A stretch of DNA of 64,000 nucleotides, taken from the NCBI GenBank assembly GCA_003290165.1, contig QNQO01008305.1, positions 248,001-312,000 of the forward strand, in the 5' to 3' direction. The position numbers were made by a program, and so were the translations under genes. The DNA is from Berberis thunbergii. Lineage: Eukaryota > Streptophyta > Magnoliopsida > Ranunculales > Berberidaceae. The notes under the pieces are model-generated. The model ran no database searches and was not told where the DNA came from. It saw only the letters and a program-made list of their open reading frames with translations. Positions 36,854 through 46,707 of the stretch are shown piece by piece (positions within the stretch are counted from its first letter, which is position 1; each line of letters begins with the position of its first letter).

Positions 36854-37079
36854 CACTACAAGAAATCTATCATTTACAAACAAATTTTTTTTTTATAAAT
36901 TTTAATTCCTCGTTAATATGGTATCAGTGTCAACGAAAAACAAATCTCATTGAAGAAACCATAAACTTGTAACTTTTTTTCCAACAAAATATATTTTGTG
37001 GGAAATTTTCATCGTTAAATAGGTTGCGGAAAGCATTCGCTCCAAAACTAATATCTTTGAAACTATATGTTCAAAGTGT
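36854..37079. mobile_element. CACTA end fragment in unit 4 (also units 1-3)
   Basis: Starts cactacaagaaatctatcat, a CACTA-type terminus, and continues with aaccataaacttg and atattttgtgggaaa. Homologous stubs lie at about 25418-25641, 28638-28859 and 33798-34006, always ending just before the next unit start. The reverse complement of 31380-31530 inside the intact CACTA element matches this stub, so they are one family. No second terminus is present in the stubs. Confidence 0.6.
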
Positions 37080-37775
37080 CACATTTTTTTATTTTGATAA
37101 ATTCTATTTTTTCGTGTATACTAATTTGTTTATTTAAATGTTAGGTTCAAATTTGTCAAGACTTATTGCAGAATATGAATTGTCATGTTTTCTTGTGTAC
37201 TTGTGTTTTGTAGGAGTAGATGTGGTCTATTATGATTGAGCTTTTTAGCTAATTTAGGAGTCAAATTTGTCAATTTTTAGTTGAATAAATTTAAGAGGAA
37301 GTCAATCAATTCAATTTAGTTGTCTTTAGAAAGAACTAATATAAATAAGTGTTGTGACTTAGCATGTCATCACATAAGTTCAAGTTTTATTTTGAGAATT
37401 TTGAGTAAAAAATCAGTTTACTATTCTTGTTTAATTTAAATTTAATTTTTTTGTTGTAATGATATTAGTGTCGTGGAAGGTTTTGGTTAATAAGGCGGTG
37501 AGACTATGACATCTAGCTGAAAATGTGTCTAGCCCATGGGGTGGTGATGGCTACGCCATGTTGAGTCCTATAAACTTAAGCAATCGTTTGAGTAATGATT
37601 ATTAAGTGTGGACTTGACCTCACAAGTTAGGATTGATCCTCACCAGGTCTAGTTGACTTGGATAATTATTTTACCTAAAAACCTCACACCTTTGTTGCCC
37701 CCTCCCCGTCCTAAATGCTATCAGAGCAAATTGTGAAAGTACTGACGTAGCATTAAGTACCACTAATGGTTTCTT

Positions 37776-38703
37776 AGCATTTATTGATTAGAAATTGATG
37801 GTAGTGGTGGATTTGTTTTGTTCAATACGAAGATGAAAACATGGTTTCCAAATTTGAATGAATGGAGTCTTTGCTTTCGCTTGTAGTAATTGCTAGTTTG
37901 GTCCACCCATGGATGACTATAAATAGGACCTCTTCTGAGAGTTTTCTAGCAATCGAAAAATTGGTTTTGAGCATCCGAAAATCATAAATTAGTTTGTCTT
38001 TGAAGTTTTTCTCTTATTTTGTTATTTGTTTGAGGGTTTATTTCTAGAAACCAATTTGTGAGATAAAGGTTGTTTGTCAAAAAATTAAAGTTATAATTTA
38101 TTTTTAATCAATAAGATTTGATATTTGTTCAGGTGGATGCAGGAAATTTTGCAGAACATAAAATCAATCTTGTTTGGTACGTATTTGTTTATTTAGTTCT
38201 TCTACTTCGCATTGATTGATTTGTTTGCAGATTGTTATTCTCCTCATCTACTGTCAATTTGGATTTCACATTTTCGCTTAGTGCAATAGCTTGTAGATTA
38301 TTCGATTTTACCATTAAAGTTGATTTATCGGTCTATATTCATTGGAGTGTTCTTATAATTATCTCTCTCTCTCAAGATGAATAGTGGTAACTGTCTCTCT
38401 AAAGCCTATGTAGCTTAGCTTGTTGGTCACAAATATGTTATTGAAAGCTATGTATGGAAACTTATCTATAAGTACAAGAATTATGGAAGCTTATATCTGG
38501 TGTTGAAACAATAATTCTAGAGGACACACACGATTTAAGACACTTAATAAGAGTATGTCGAGCATGTTTACAATGTGAATTCACCTTACTAAGAGTGAGA
38601 CACACTTGGAAGGTTTTTTAGTTCACATATAAAAATACGACGAGGTTTTAATTCTTGAGTATGAACTTGTTGTGATTACCCAAGGTAATATTTCCATTAC
38701 ATA
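37776..38703 (+). other. copia LTR/leader-like sequence, left part of a split copia remnant
   Basis: A promoter-like box, ctataaatagg, is at about 37918. The stretch at about 38310-38395 (accattaaagttgatttatc and ctctctctcaagatgaatag) is homologous to the end of each tandem unit just before its CACTA stub. A possible gag start (ATG near 38378) is followed by stops. It is continuous, once the 2.46 kb insert is removed, with the copia gag/protease remnant at 41165. Confidence 0.45.
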
Positions 38704-39241
38704 TGATGACACATCAAATTGTCACCCGATCATGGCCATACACGTAGCGCAAACTATCATAACTAGATATGGTCGTTACGAATAAAATAACTCTTGGCGG
38801 GAATCACTCCCCCAAGGACACACCTCAATTAAGAGAGGACTGTTACAAATGATATAATTCGTGGCGGGAATCGCTCCCCCAAGGACACATCTCAATTATG
38901 AAAGGACTGTTACAGAAAAAGATAAGTCATGGCAGGAATCACTCCCCCATTGACAAATCTCGATGAAGGAGGAGACCGTTATAATATATGTCCCCCTTCA
39001 TTGTGTCATTCGAGCTTAAGTCATGCACATAGTTGAATGCACTCATTATATAAGGTATGAGAATGACATTCCATCAACACAATGCAAATTGAACTAAACT
39101 ATACTTTGTTCAGATTTAGTCTTCTCCAACAGATTAATTGACTTAAGCATCGGAGTGCCTTCGGCCACAAAAAGGTGGTATTTGAAAACCTAACCTTGTT
39201 TTGCAGGTCAGTTCTAGAAAATATTAGATTTGGACGCATCA
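38704..39241 (+). repeat. 5' LTR of the 2.46 kb element
   Basis: 538 bp. The U3 part carries three tandem copies, about 65-70 bp apart, of a module containing ggcgggaatcactcccccaa (near 38797, 38862 and 38932). The TATA-like box tatataagg is at about 39047. Confidence 0.9.
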
Positions 39242-39291
39242 GCTTGGTGCCATCCGTGAGAAATGATAGTTTCCTTTAAAATGAAAAGCTT

Positions 39292-39633
39292 ATGTTTGAT
39301 CACAACTTAGCAACAAGATGGGAGCATGTGCTTGGATATGTAGATGTCGTCGCATTGGATGTCGAATACATTGTGGTTAACCATAACGAGATATGTTACG
39401 ATTGTCCAGAGTTGATTCCAACATCAAATGGTAACAATAGTATGTTTCTTGGCGAAGTATTTTATAAAGGACAAGCTAATTTTAAATCCATTTGCCTTAT
39501 GGATCTTATTCAAATGGAGAATATGGAAACTGTTAAAACTGAATTAGTTTACATTTTTTACTTGACAATTTTTCAAATTCCAATATTCTATTCCATTTTG
39601 TTTAAATGGTTAAACTTGTACTCTGTGAGTTAG
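39292..39633 (+). CDS. Uncharacterised 113-codon ORF inside the 2.46 kb element
   Basis: Opens with MFDHNLATRWEHVLGYVDVV and ends with a hydrophobic, Phe/Ile/Leu/Tyr-rich tail (about residues 86-111). The tail could span a membrane, or could simply be AT-rich sequence. No family recognised; no Gag Cys/His block, no protease motif. It begins about 50 bp after the primer-site region, where gag would start in a complete element, so it could be an unrecognisable gag remnant, captured sequence or chance. Confidence 0.3.
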   Translation: MFDHNLATRWEHVLGYVDVVALDVEYIVVNHNEICYDCPELIPTSNGNNSMFLGEVFYKGQANFKSICLMDLIQMENMETVKTELVYIFYLTIFQIPIFYSILFKWLNLYSVS

Positions 39634-39689
39634 ATAGGAGATCCAGGTACATGTGGATACAATAATGCAGAACTAAATATTTTGTCAAA

Positions 39690-39770
39690 GTTGTACCAGC
39701 TGAGTTGGTAACGGTGTTGCTTAGGGAATCTCATGTCACAAGTTTGAACCCGATCAACAACATAATTATC
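39690..39770 (+). other. tRNA-like A/B-box block
   Basis: ccagctgagttggtaacgg (about 39696-39714) resembles an A box and agtttgaaccc (about 39741-39751) a B box, at tRNA-like spacing. It may be a SINE head or a fossil tRNA; no tail or target duplication was found. Confidence 0.35.
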
Positions 39771-39779
39771 AATTTATGG

Positions 39780-40545
39780 TTTTGTTGACCATTCTGGTCA
39801 GATCCGATAGGAGACTAGTCTGACTAGATACTGGTCTGCAGGACCGATTGGAGGCTAGTCTGATTAAAGAATAGTTCGACAGGAGGCATACTCAACATGA
39901 ATCACGTTCGACAGGAGCCAGATCCGACAAGAATCAGGTTTGTGGGTCCAACAGACGACTAGCCCTACTTAAGACTAGTCACACTGACTTCATCTAATCC
40001 AGATTGTTCATGATGACTTCATCTGCCCGGACTCATGCAGTTGACTACAATGATTTTTCAGATGACTTCATCTGGTATGGGTTCATGAAATGACTATGAT
40101 GATTTGTCATATGACTTCACCTAGTAATGGACTCACGCAACTGACTACGATGACTCATCATACAGACGACATCTGGTCCGAACTCACAAAGTCTGAGTAT
40201 AGTGACTTGTCACAAAAATCTTCATCTTGTCTGAACTCACGAAATCCGATTACGAAAATTCTTTGTTGTACCAGGGGTTTGCCTGGTGCAAACCCCTCAC
40301 CGTTCATTTTGCCTCGAGATGGGTGAAGCACATATCGCGAGGCTAAATGGATGGTGGGGGGTAGCACTAGGCTAAACCCCAATGCGCTGTAGCAATGCTC
40401 ATCCGACAATGATGACTTGTCACAAAAATCTTCATCTGGTCCGAACTCATGCAGTCTGACTACGATGATTTCATCCGATCCGAACTCACGCAGTCCAACC
40501 CCGATGACTTGTCACATTGACTTGACAATATGACTAGAGAAAGTC
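39780..40545 (+). repeat. Degenerate about 55-60 bp tandem repeats with an inserted hairpin block
   Basis: Units are built on gatgacttcatctggtccga plus actcacgcagtctgactacg. They are interrupted at about 40270-40405 by an unrelated segment with a perfect 9 bp hairpin, ggggtttgc-ctggt-gcaaacccc (40274-40296), and a second stem gcctcg/cgaggc (40311-40316 with 40338-40343). The position matches the 3' minisatellites of the two larger Tat-like elements. Confidence 0.7.
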
Positions 40546-40620
40546 ATCATGCTGCTGCTTGGGCTCCCATGATTGACAAGTTAGTGGCTATGCAAGTGAG
40601 CCCACTAACTGGGGGGTAGC

Positions 40621-41159
40621 TGAAGATACATCAAATTGTCACCCAATCGTGGCAATACACATTGCAAATCATCATAACTAGATATGGTCGTTACGAATAA
40701 AATAAGTCATGGCGAGAATCACTCCACAAGGACGCGTCTCAATTAAGAAAAGACTGCTACAAAGGATATAAGTTGTGGCGGAAATCACTGCCCCAAGGAC
40801 ACATCTTAATTATGAGAAGACCGTTACGATAAGTCATGGCGGAAATCACTCCCTCGAGGACAAATCTCATTGAAGGAGGAGACCATTATAATAAACATCC
40901 CCCTTCATTGCGTCATTCGAGCTTAAATCATGCACATGTTGAATGCACTCATTATATAAGATAAAGGAAAAGGAATGAGAAGGACATTCCATCAACGCAA
41001 TGCAAATTGAACTGAACTATACTCTGTCCAAATTTAGTCTTCTTCCACAGATTAACTGACTTAAGCATCAAAGTGCATTCGGCCACAAAAAGGTGGTATT
41101 TGGCAACCTAACCTTATTTTGCATGTCAGATCTCTAGGAGACTGGATTTGGACACATCA
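40621..41159 (+). repeat. 3' LTR of the 2.46 kb element
   Basis: 539 bp, TGAAGATACATC ... GGACACATCA, with the same three U3 modules as the 5' LTR and the TATA-like box at about 40953. Confidence 0.9.
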
Positions 41160-41164
41160 ACATA

Positions 41165-42285
41165 ATTAAGAAATGGTGTGCTAAAATCTTACAGTTAGAT
41201 AAAGATGAACTTGTTTGCAAAACACGGTTGTGGCGATACATTGTAAAAAGAGTTTATGACATTTACATTGTAAAAGGAGAAATAAACTCCTTTCATGAAG
41301 GTTACATGTAATAAATGGGGCAAAATAGGTCACATAGAACAAAATTGTTGCGTGAAGCTTGTGGAAGGGGGTTGCACATATTGTACATGTGATCATAGTT
41401 TCTGAACAACCAAACTTGAGCAATGTTTCTTTATCGAAGTTGTGGACCAGTTGGATAGTATTGGAGTATGTTGTGCATATAACCAATGCTCACCTGGAAT
41501 GGATTGTAGACTTTGGTTGCTCTCATCATGCATTGGGTAATGATTCCCTACTTTCCGAAGTTCGTCCGCATATGGGAAAATGAGCTATATTTACAACCGA
41601 TAATACTGCACACCCACTAATGAATAAGGGCAACTTGAATGCCAAATTCGATAGTAATTTCTAGCACCATTGCTCTCAAGTTTCAACAAGATTTTCCATG
41701 TTCCAAGGTTGAAGAAGAATCTCTTCTAAATTTATTAAATAAACCACTCGGGGGAGGTATGTTCTAATTGGTCCTGATTGATTTTGTATTAGTCTTATTG
41801 TTGATAATAAAAAAAATTGTAGGTACAACTTGTAGGTGACGTACTTTTCCATCGAAAGCGAAATGAGTATTTGTATGTGTTGCCTGCGACCCACACCTAT
41901 ATTGTCAAGACGAATTAGAATCCAAGCACATTCCGTTAGCATAACCACTTATGCTATATTGGTAACCAACTTTTGCAACAGTTTCAACCAAGAATTTGGT
42001 TAACGGATTTTCCCTCTTGAACACAATTCATCTGGATGTGGTTTGTCCACGCCTATATTAGATTTATTTTATATGAAAAGAGAAATGTTTTCACAATAGA
42101 AAAAGTCTTTTTCAACCTATAAGTGCCATAAATTTTCGACATGTTCCACTGTTGGTACATTTGCTGTAAGGAATATTTAGATTTTGGTTGTTGTCATTTG
42201 CACATTAATTCAAGGAATGAGACTTGAGTTTGTCCATGTTTAGAGTCTGGGTCTTAAGAACATGTTTACTCCGTTAGCCATCTAA
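41165..42285 (+). pseudogene. copia gag/protease remnant (right part of the split copia element)
   Basis: At about 41307-41350 the frame reads CNKWGKIGHIEQNC, a CCHC zinc knuckle in which the second Cys is Trp. The ORF at 41359-41583 then contains WIVDFGCSHHALGNDSLL, the copia protease core, in which the active-site DSG has become DFG. Further on, DVLFHRKRNEYLYVLPATH (about 41835-41900) is like the GAG-pre-integrase region. Stops and shifts separate these blocks and nothing of integrase, RT or RNase H follows. Two catalytic-type substitutions confirm it is dead. Confidence 0.75.
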
Positions 42286-42290
42286 CCTAC

Positions 42291-44102
42291 TGATGCAGAT
42301 TTAACTAACATAAATAAATAGGTTAATTTAACCTAATTTTAATAACTGCAAGTGCACAGTGTCTAACTGGTAGACAAGGGCAAGTACAGGTCGATCTCAC
42401 AAGAACTGTGGTTGCAATTAAATTTCAGAGTTTATTTAAACTAATTTAAATTGGGGTTACAACAATTAAAATATCTAAACTAAAAATCAAATTAAAAACA
42501 AAATAAAAAGTTTTAAAGAATATGAGAAGGGAAATCAAGGCATTGACTCCACCACAGGTTCTTTGAGATTTGTGTAATCAAAAATATTGTTTTCAAGATT
42601 TAACATGACTAACCTAAAGATTAATCTAAGTTCGCAATTGATTTCAACAAAGGTATAAACCCTTAACATTGCGTGTCTTCTTACGGCACACACAATCACA
42701 TGTTTATTTTAACTAATCCTAAACCCCGAGCATTGCGTGTCTTCTTACTACACACACAATCACAGATTCAGATTAATTGATTAAATCAGGCTTTGAATTT
42801 CAATAAAGGGTACTTCTAACTACCGACTAGTCTAGCTAATTAATCAGGATATAATCGGTGAAAGCAAATTATTGAGAATCATAAATCAAACGTGTTTAAC
42901 GTTCAAGCATAAAGAAAACAATAAATTTAAATACAACAAACTCTAGGAAACCCTGTGGTTTCATCTTAGCCTTGGCGAAGGGTTTAGCTGATCATGGTAG
43001 CGGTAGTCATCTCCTCGTGATGTGGTACGCCGCAACTCATCTCTGCTTGGATGCGAATCCCGAGAAAAGAGCTGCTATTGGCACTATGGTGGCTGTTAGG
43101 GAAATCGGGGTGCCAATAACAGCCACCCTTTTCTCTCCCGATTTGAACAGAGAGGAGGCGGGAAACCAAGCGGGAATGCAGGCGAGCTGATGGAGGTCCT
43201 GCTTGGGCGTGCGGGCGTGTGTCCGGGACTGACCGGCGTTGGATGGTGGCCGGTATACACAGGGAGACCGAGACGAAGAGAGAACAGAGAGGAGAGGAGC
43301 AGGGGCGATTCTCTGTCGCGAGGTCTGTTTCGCTGCAGTGATGGCGGTGGTTTCTCGGTTAATAGTGGTGATGAAGGAGCAGAAAGAGATAAGTGGAGAA
43401 GGGAGAGACCGTGGAGAAGATAGGAAACAAGAAGGAGGCCGAGAGAGGGGAGAAATAGGGGCAATTCTTTGTTTCGCGGCTGTGGTGGTCGTTACGATTC
43501 TAGTGGCGAGGTTGCTGGAAGGTGGATGGCGGCGGTGAGGATGACGGAACAGAGAGAGGGAAGGTAGATGGTGGCGGCTGTGGGTGTGCGAAACAGGGTG
43601 TGAGGAGGTGGTAGTGGTGGCTGTGTGGACGAGAGAGATATGACGAGATGAAGGGTGATGGCGGGATTATCGCACTGCCGGCTCTCCTATCGAGCAAGGA
43701 TTCCCGGCAGGGTGGATTTGTGTGATGGCTGGAAATGAGAGGAAGGGAGAAGGAACGTGGAAAACGAGAGAGGACCTTTCTCTAAGATGGGGGAGCTAAA
43801 TAGGGTTCTCCTATTATCTTGGGCTTGGGTTTTTAGGTTAGCATTTTGGGTTTGGGCTTAGGTTAAGTTAGGTGGACATAGGTTTATTATGGTTAGATTT
43901 AGATATGTGTCCCTCTACTTTATACCATCGCTAGAATCGACCAATTGACATTCCTTAAATTGTCGCATCAATACGATTTCATCGTTCACGCTCAAATTCC
44001 TACAAAGACATGAAAACGAAATAATTATTTTAAAATATAATAATCGAAACACTAACATATATAAATTAAGGGATATATTATGTAATAATTATGTGAATAT
44101 CA
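42291..44102 (-). repeat. 3' LTR of the 6.2 kb element
   Basis: About 1.81 kb. Contains two about 65 bp copies of a block with gcattgcgtgtcttcttac (near 42668 and 42730) and a GC-rich island (about 43010-43790) in an otherwise AT-rich LTR. An 11 bp inverted repeat, ggtggctgtta/taacagccacc, lies at about 43088-43130. Confidence 0.9.
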
Positions 44103-44120
44103 AATACCCCCAAACCTATA

Positions 44121-46707
44121 TTTTGCTAGTCCTCGAGCAAAACAATAAAAATAAAATTCTAACTCACTTTCATAGGAATCATCGGTTGCACTTATCTTAA
44201 ACGTGCAACAAGGCTTTAAACCCCTAGATTACCTCTAGTGGACGAGTTATAGTCTCGTGAGGGTTTCCAGAAATGTTACCCACAAACATTATGACTCATA
44301 AATTTCCAAAACATGGTAACTCAGTCTATTATCCTCAGAGTAAGAATTTAATTGCCAAATTTTTTTGAAAATAGCTAACAGTCTCACAATAATATATCAA
44401 AGAGTCTCACAACAATTTAATAATACCCAAAGGTTAAATAAATTTCATAAATTATTACCAACTCGAAGTGTGTGTGTGCATGGCCTTATCAACATAACTT
44501 TTTATTTCAGAGTAAAACAATTACTAAATCTCCTTTAGAAAGTTTGTTTTGACTTCAAACATCTCATGTCACTCACAATAAAACACTCAGAGATTTGTTA
44601 TTTCACTCAGTTTATATGTAAGGAAAATAGTAAATAATGGAAAACAATCATCTCACATATAGTAATATGAAGAACGGACTTTTCAAGAATGGAATGAGTA
44701 TGATCTCATGGACAGGAATATCAATTACTTTTGAGAATGCTAAATCATACACCATAGTTCTTATTTATTTAATTTCCACATCTACGAAACTAACCATCTC
44801 TTAAGATCAACTAGGACTTTAATAGGTTGTAATGGGGCAACTAGGACTTTAATAGGTTGTAATGGGGCTTAGGTAATGGCTAACAAAGAATGGAAAAAGG
44901 TATACAAAAATCTCTAAGAATGTATACACCCATTAAACTAACACAAGGGCTATGAAGAGTAAATCAATGTTCTAACCATCAATTACTATCTTCATTTTTT
45001 TTTCATTGACATCGGTTTTTTTTTTTTTTTTTTTTTTCAACTACATGCTTTTCCTCTTCTACTCAATAGAATGTTTCAACACTGAGGACTCATGGTATAT
45101 TTGACTCTGCTCTTTCTAATTGCCGATTTCCAACTAACATTCATCCATGTACATTCTTAGATAAATTGGGTATTGATAAGGGGTTAAAAAATAAAAGGCT
45201 ATCAACGGCTCAAAGGGAACTAATGAGTGGGTAAGTAAAAAGGCTAGAAAAGGTTTAAGAAAAACTTGCCTACATCATTTCTTAAGTTCAGGTTGATATT
45301 ATGACATCTCAACTAAATAAACTAAAAAGTTCTAGTGCAATAATTTAATTTTAATGTCATTCTCAAAGCAATTGATAAGAAAAATGAGAATAATGAGATC
45401 ATCAACGACTTAATACGAACTAAAGAAAAATTAGAGTATATTTATCTAACACTCAGAAAGAAAAGAATGGCTCAAAACTTTCACGGGTTAAGTCTCCACT
45501 ATTATTCTAAGGTTTTCTAGCTCATATCTCACTCATCAACTTCAAATCATGCTAATATGGCTTATAGTGCAAAAAGTAATCGAGTTGAAAAAAAATATGA
45601 TGAAATAGACCTAACTTAAGGATTATATCAAACCATATGTTTTCCTGTTGATATATAAAGGTGACAAGTGAAAGCATGTATTTCTCAAAATTTCAGGCAT
45701 ACTTGAAAACACATCCTCTTCATTGGAAAGGACTTAGATCTTGAATGCATTTTCAAAGTGAAAATTTGTCACACAATCATAATTAACTATGTATTCAATG
45801 GAGATTGAGTAAAATACAATAGTAAATTGTGAAATAAATTTTAGTTCCAAATTTTTGAAAAATACAGAAAAAACTCATAAACCTCACCCCCAAACCTAAA
45901 CCAAACATTGTCCTCAATGTATAAAATGATGATCATGACAAATGCAGGTAAAATAAAATATGAGAGTTAGAGTGATATTACCATGGGAAAGTTTTTACCA
46001 ATTTAAACGAAATCTTCCACCAATGAACGCTCTGAGACATAAGAACTGTGGACTCATCATGATAAATTGATAAAAACAATACAGGACTCAAATGAAAAAT
46101 TTTAAAAAAATTTACAATTTAAAAAAAAAATTACATGTATCAGTTGTAAGTCAAAATTGTTACGGAGCTAACGAGTATGAGTGAAATGCAACTAGAAAGA
46201 ACTCGAAAATCAATCCAGACTAACCATCATGACACAACTGAAGCTAGGCTGCGTCCTAGGAGCGCTTGGTTTAACGTCGTCAGCCCGACATATATTCTCC
46301 CTCATGAATGATATATCATGAAGTGACGAGGAAGAACATAGGGAGCATTCACCGCCAAACCTAGTCTATGATATAAACGAGTCAAAAGGGTTAAGGAATC
46401 GTATACCAACAACTTGAAAAGTTGAGGATCAGTCCACTAAAAAATAACAACCACAGGCGACACAAGATATACTAGCACATCCCAAAAGCTGCAAGGACAC
46501 CATCTAAAATCATATAGAAATGGTAAAGAAGCTCGCATTCCTTGGAAGTCAATAGGGATCTTAAACATGAATAGGTCGCAAGTAGTGATATGCAACAAAG
46601 GAGCATCCCTTACTCCTAAAATGGAACATCCTAAGTCTGGCTCCAAATCAGAAGATTGGATAATTTCCACATCAGGATGGTGAAAATTGAAATCATCTCT
46701 ACTAAAA
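44121..46707 (-). other. Non-coding interior of the 6.2 kb element
   Basis: AT-rich with stops in all frames. A 29 bp direct repeat (aactaggactttaataggtt) is at 44811-44868 and a long T run at about 45018-45039. The only open stretch of note is 46437-46670 on the - strand (77 codons), which I do not recognise. Confidence 0.6.

Larger units (their letters stand above)
22403..37775. repeat. Array of about 4.2 tandem copies of a 3.1-3.2 kb composite repeat
   Basis: Homologous cacatttttt points lie at 22403, 25642, 28860, 34007 and 37080. This gives units of 3239, 3218, 5147 (3114 without the CACTA insert) and 3073 bp, then a 0.7 kb partial copy ending near 37775. Each full unit has the same order: a leader with a C-rich run and a TGGTATCAGAGC-like site, a middle with a short + strand ORF, a long non-coding part, a minus-strand copia RNase H remnant, and a CACTA end fragment. 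Copies differ by substitutions and small indels (for example a duplication at 34747-34822, and a four-fold atgccactt repeat at 24522-24605). The array is therefore old, unless homogenised slowly. Unequal recombination between flanking repeats is the simplest origin. Confidence 0.85.
38704..41159 (+). mobile_element. 2.46 kb LTR element without pol (TRIM/LARD-like, Tat-related ends)
   Basis: LTRs at 38704-39241 and 40621-41159 enclose 1.38 kb. Perfect ACATA duplications lie at 38699-38703 and 41160-41164. LTR ends (TGATGACACATC ... GGACGCATCA), a primer-site-like start of the interior (39242 onward) and a purine tract before the 3' LTR (about 40609-40620) are all present. The interior holds a 113-codon ORF, a tRNA-like block and about 55-60 bp tandem repeats, but no gag or pol. 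Confidence 0.9.

Noticed and set aside
43096..43697. Possible GC-rich protein genes in the 3' LTR
   Set aside because: Frames are short, overlapping and broken relative to the 5' LTR copy; composition is low complexity.
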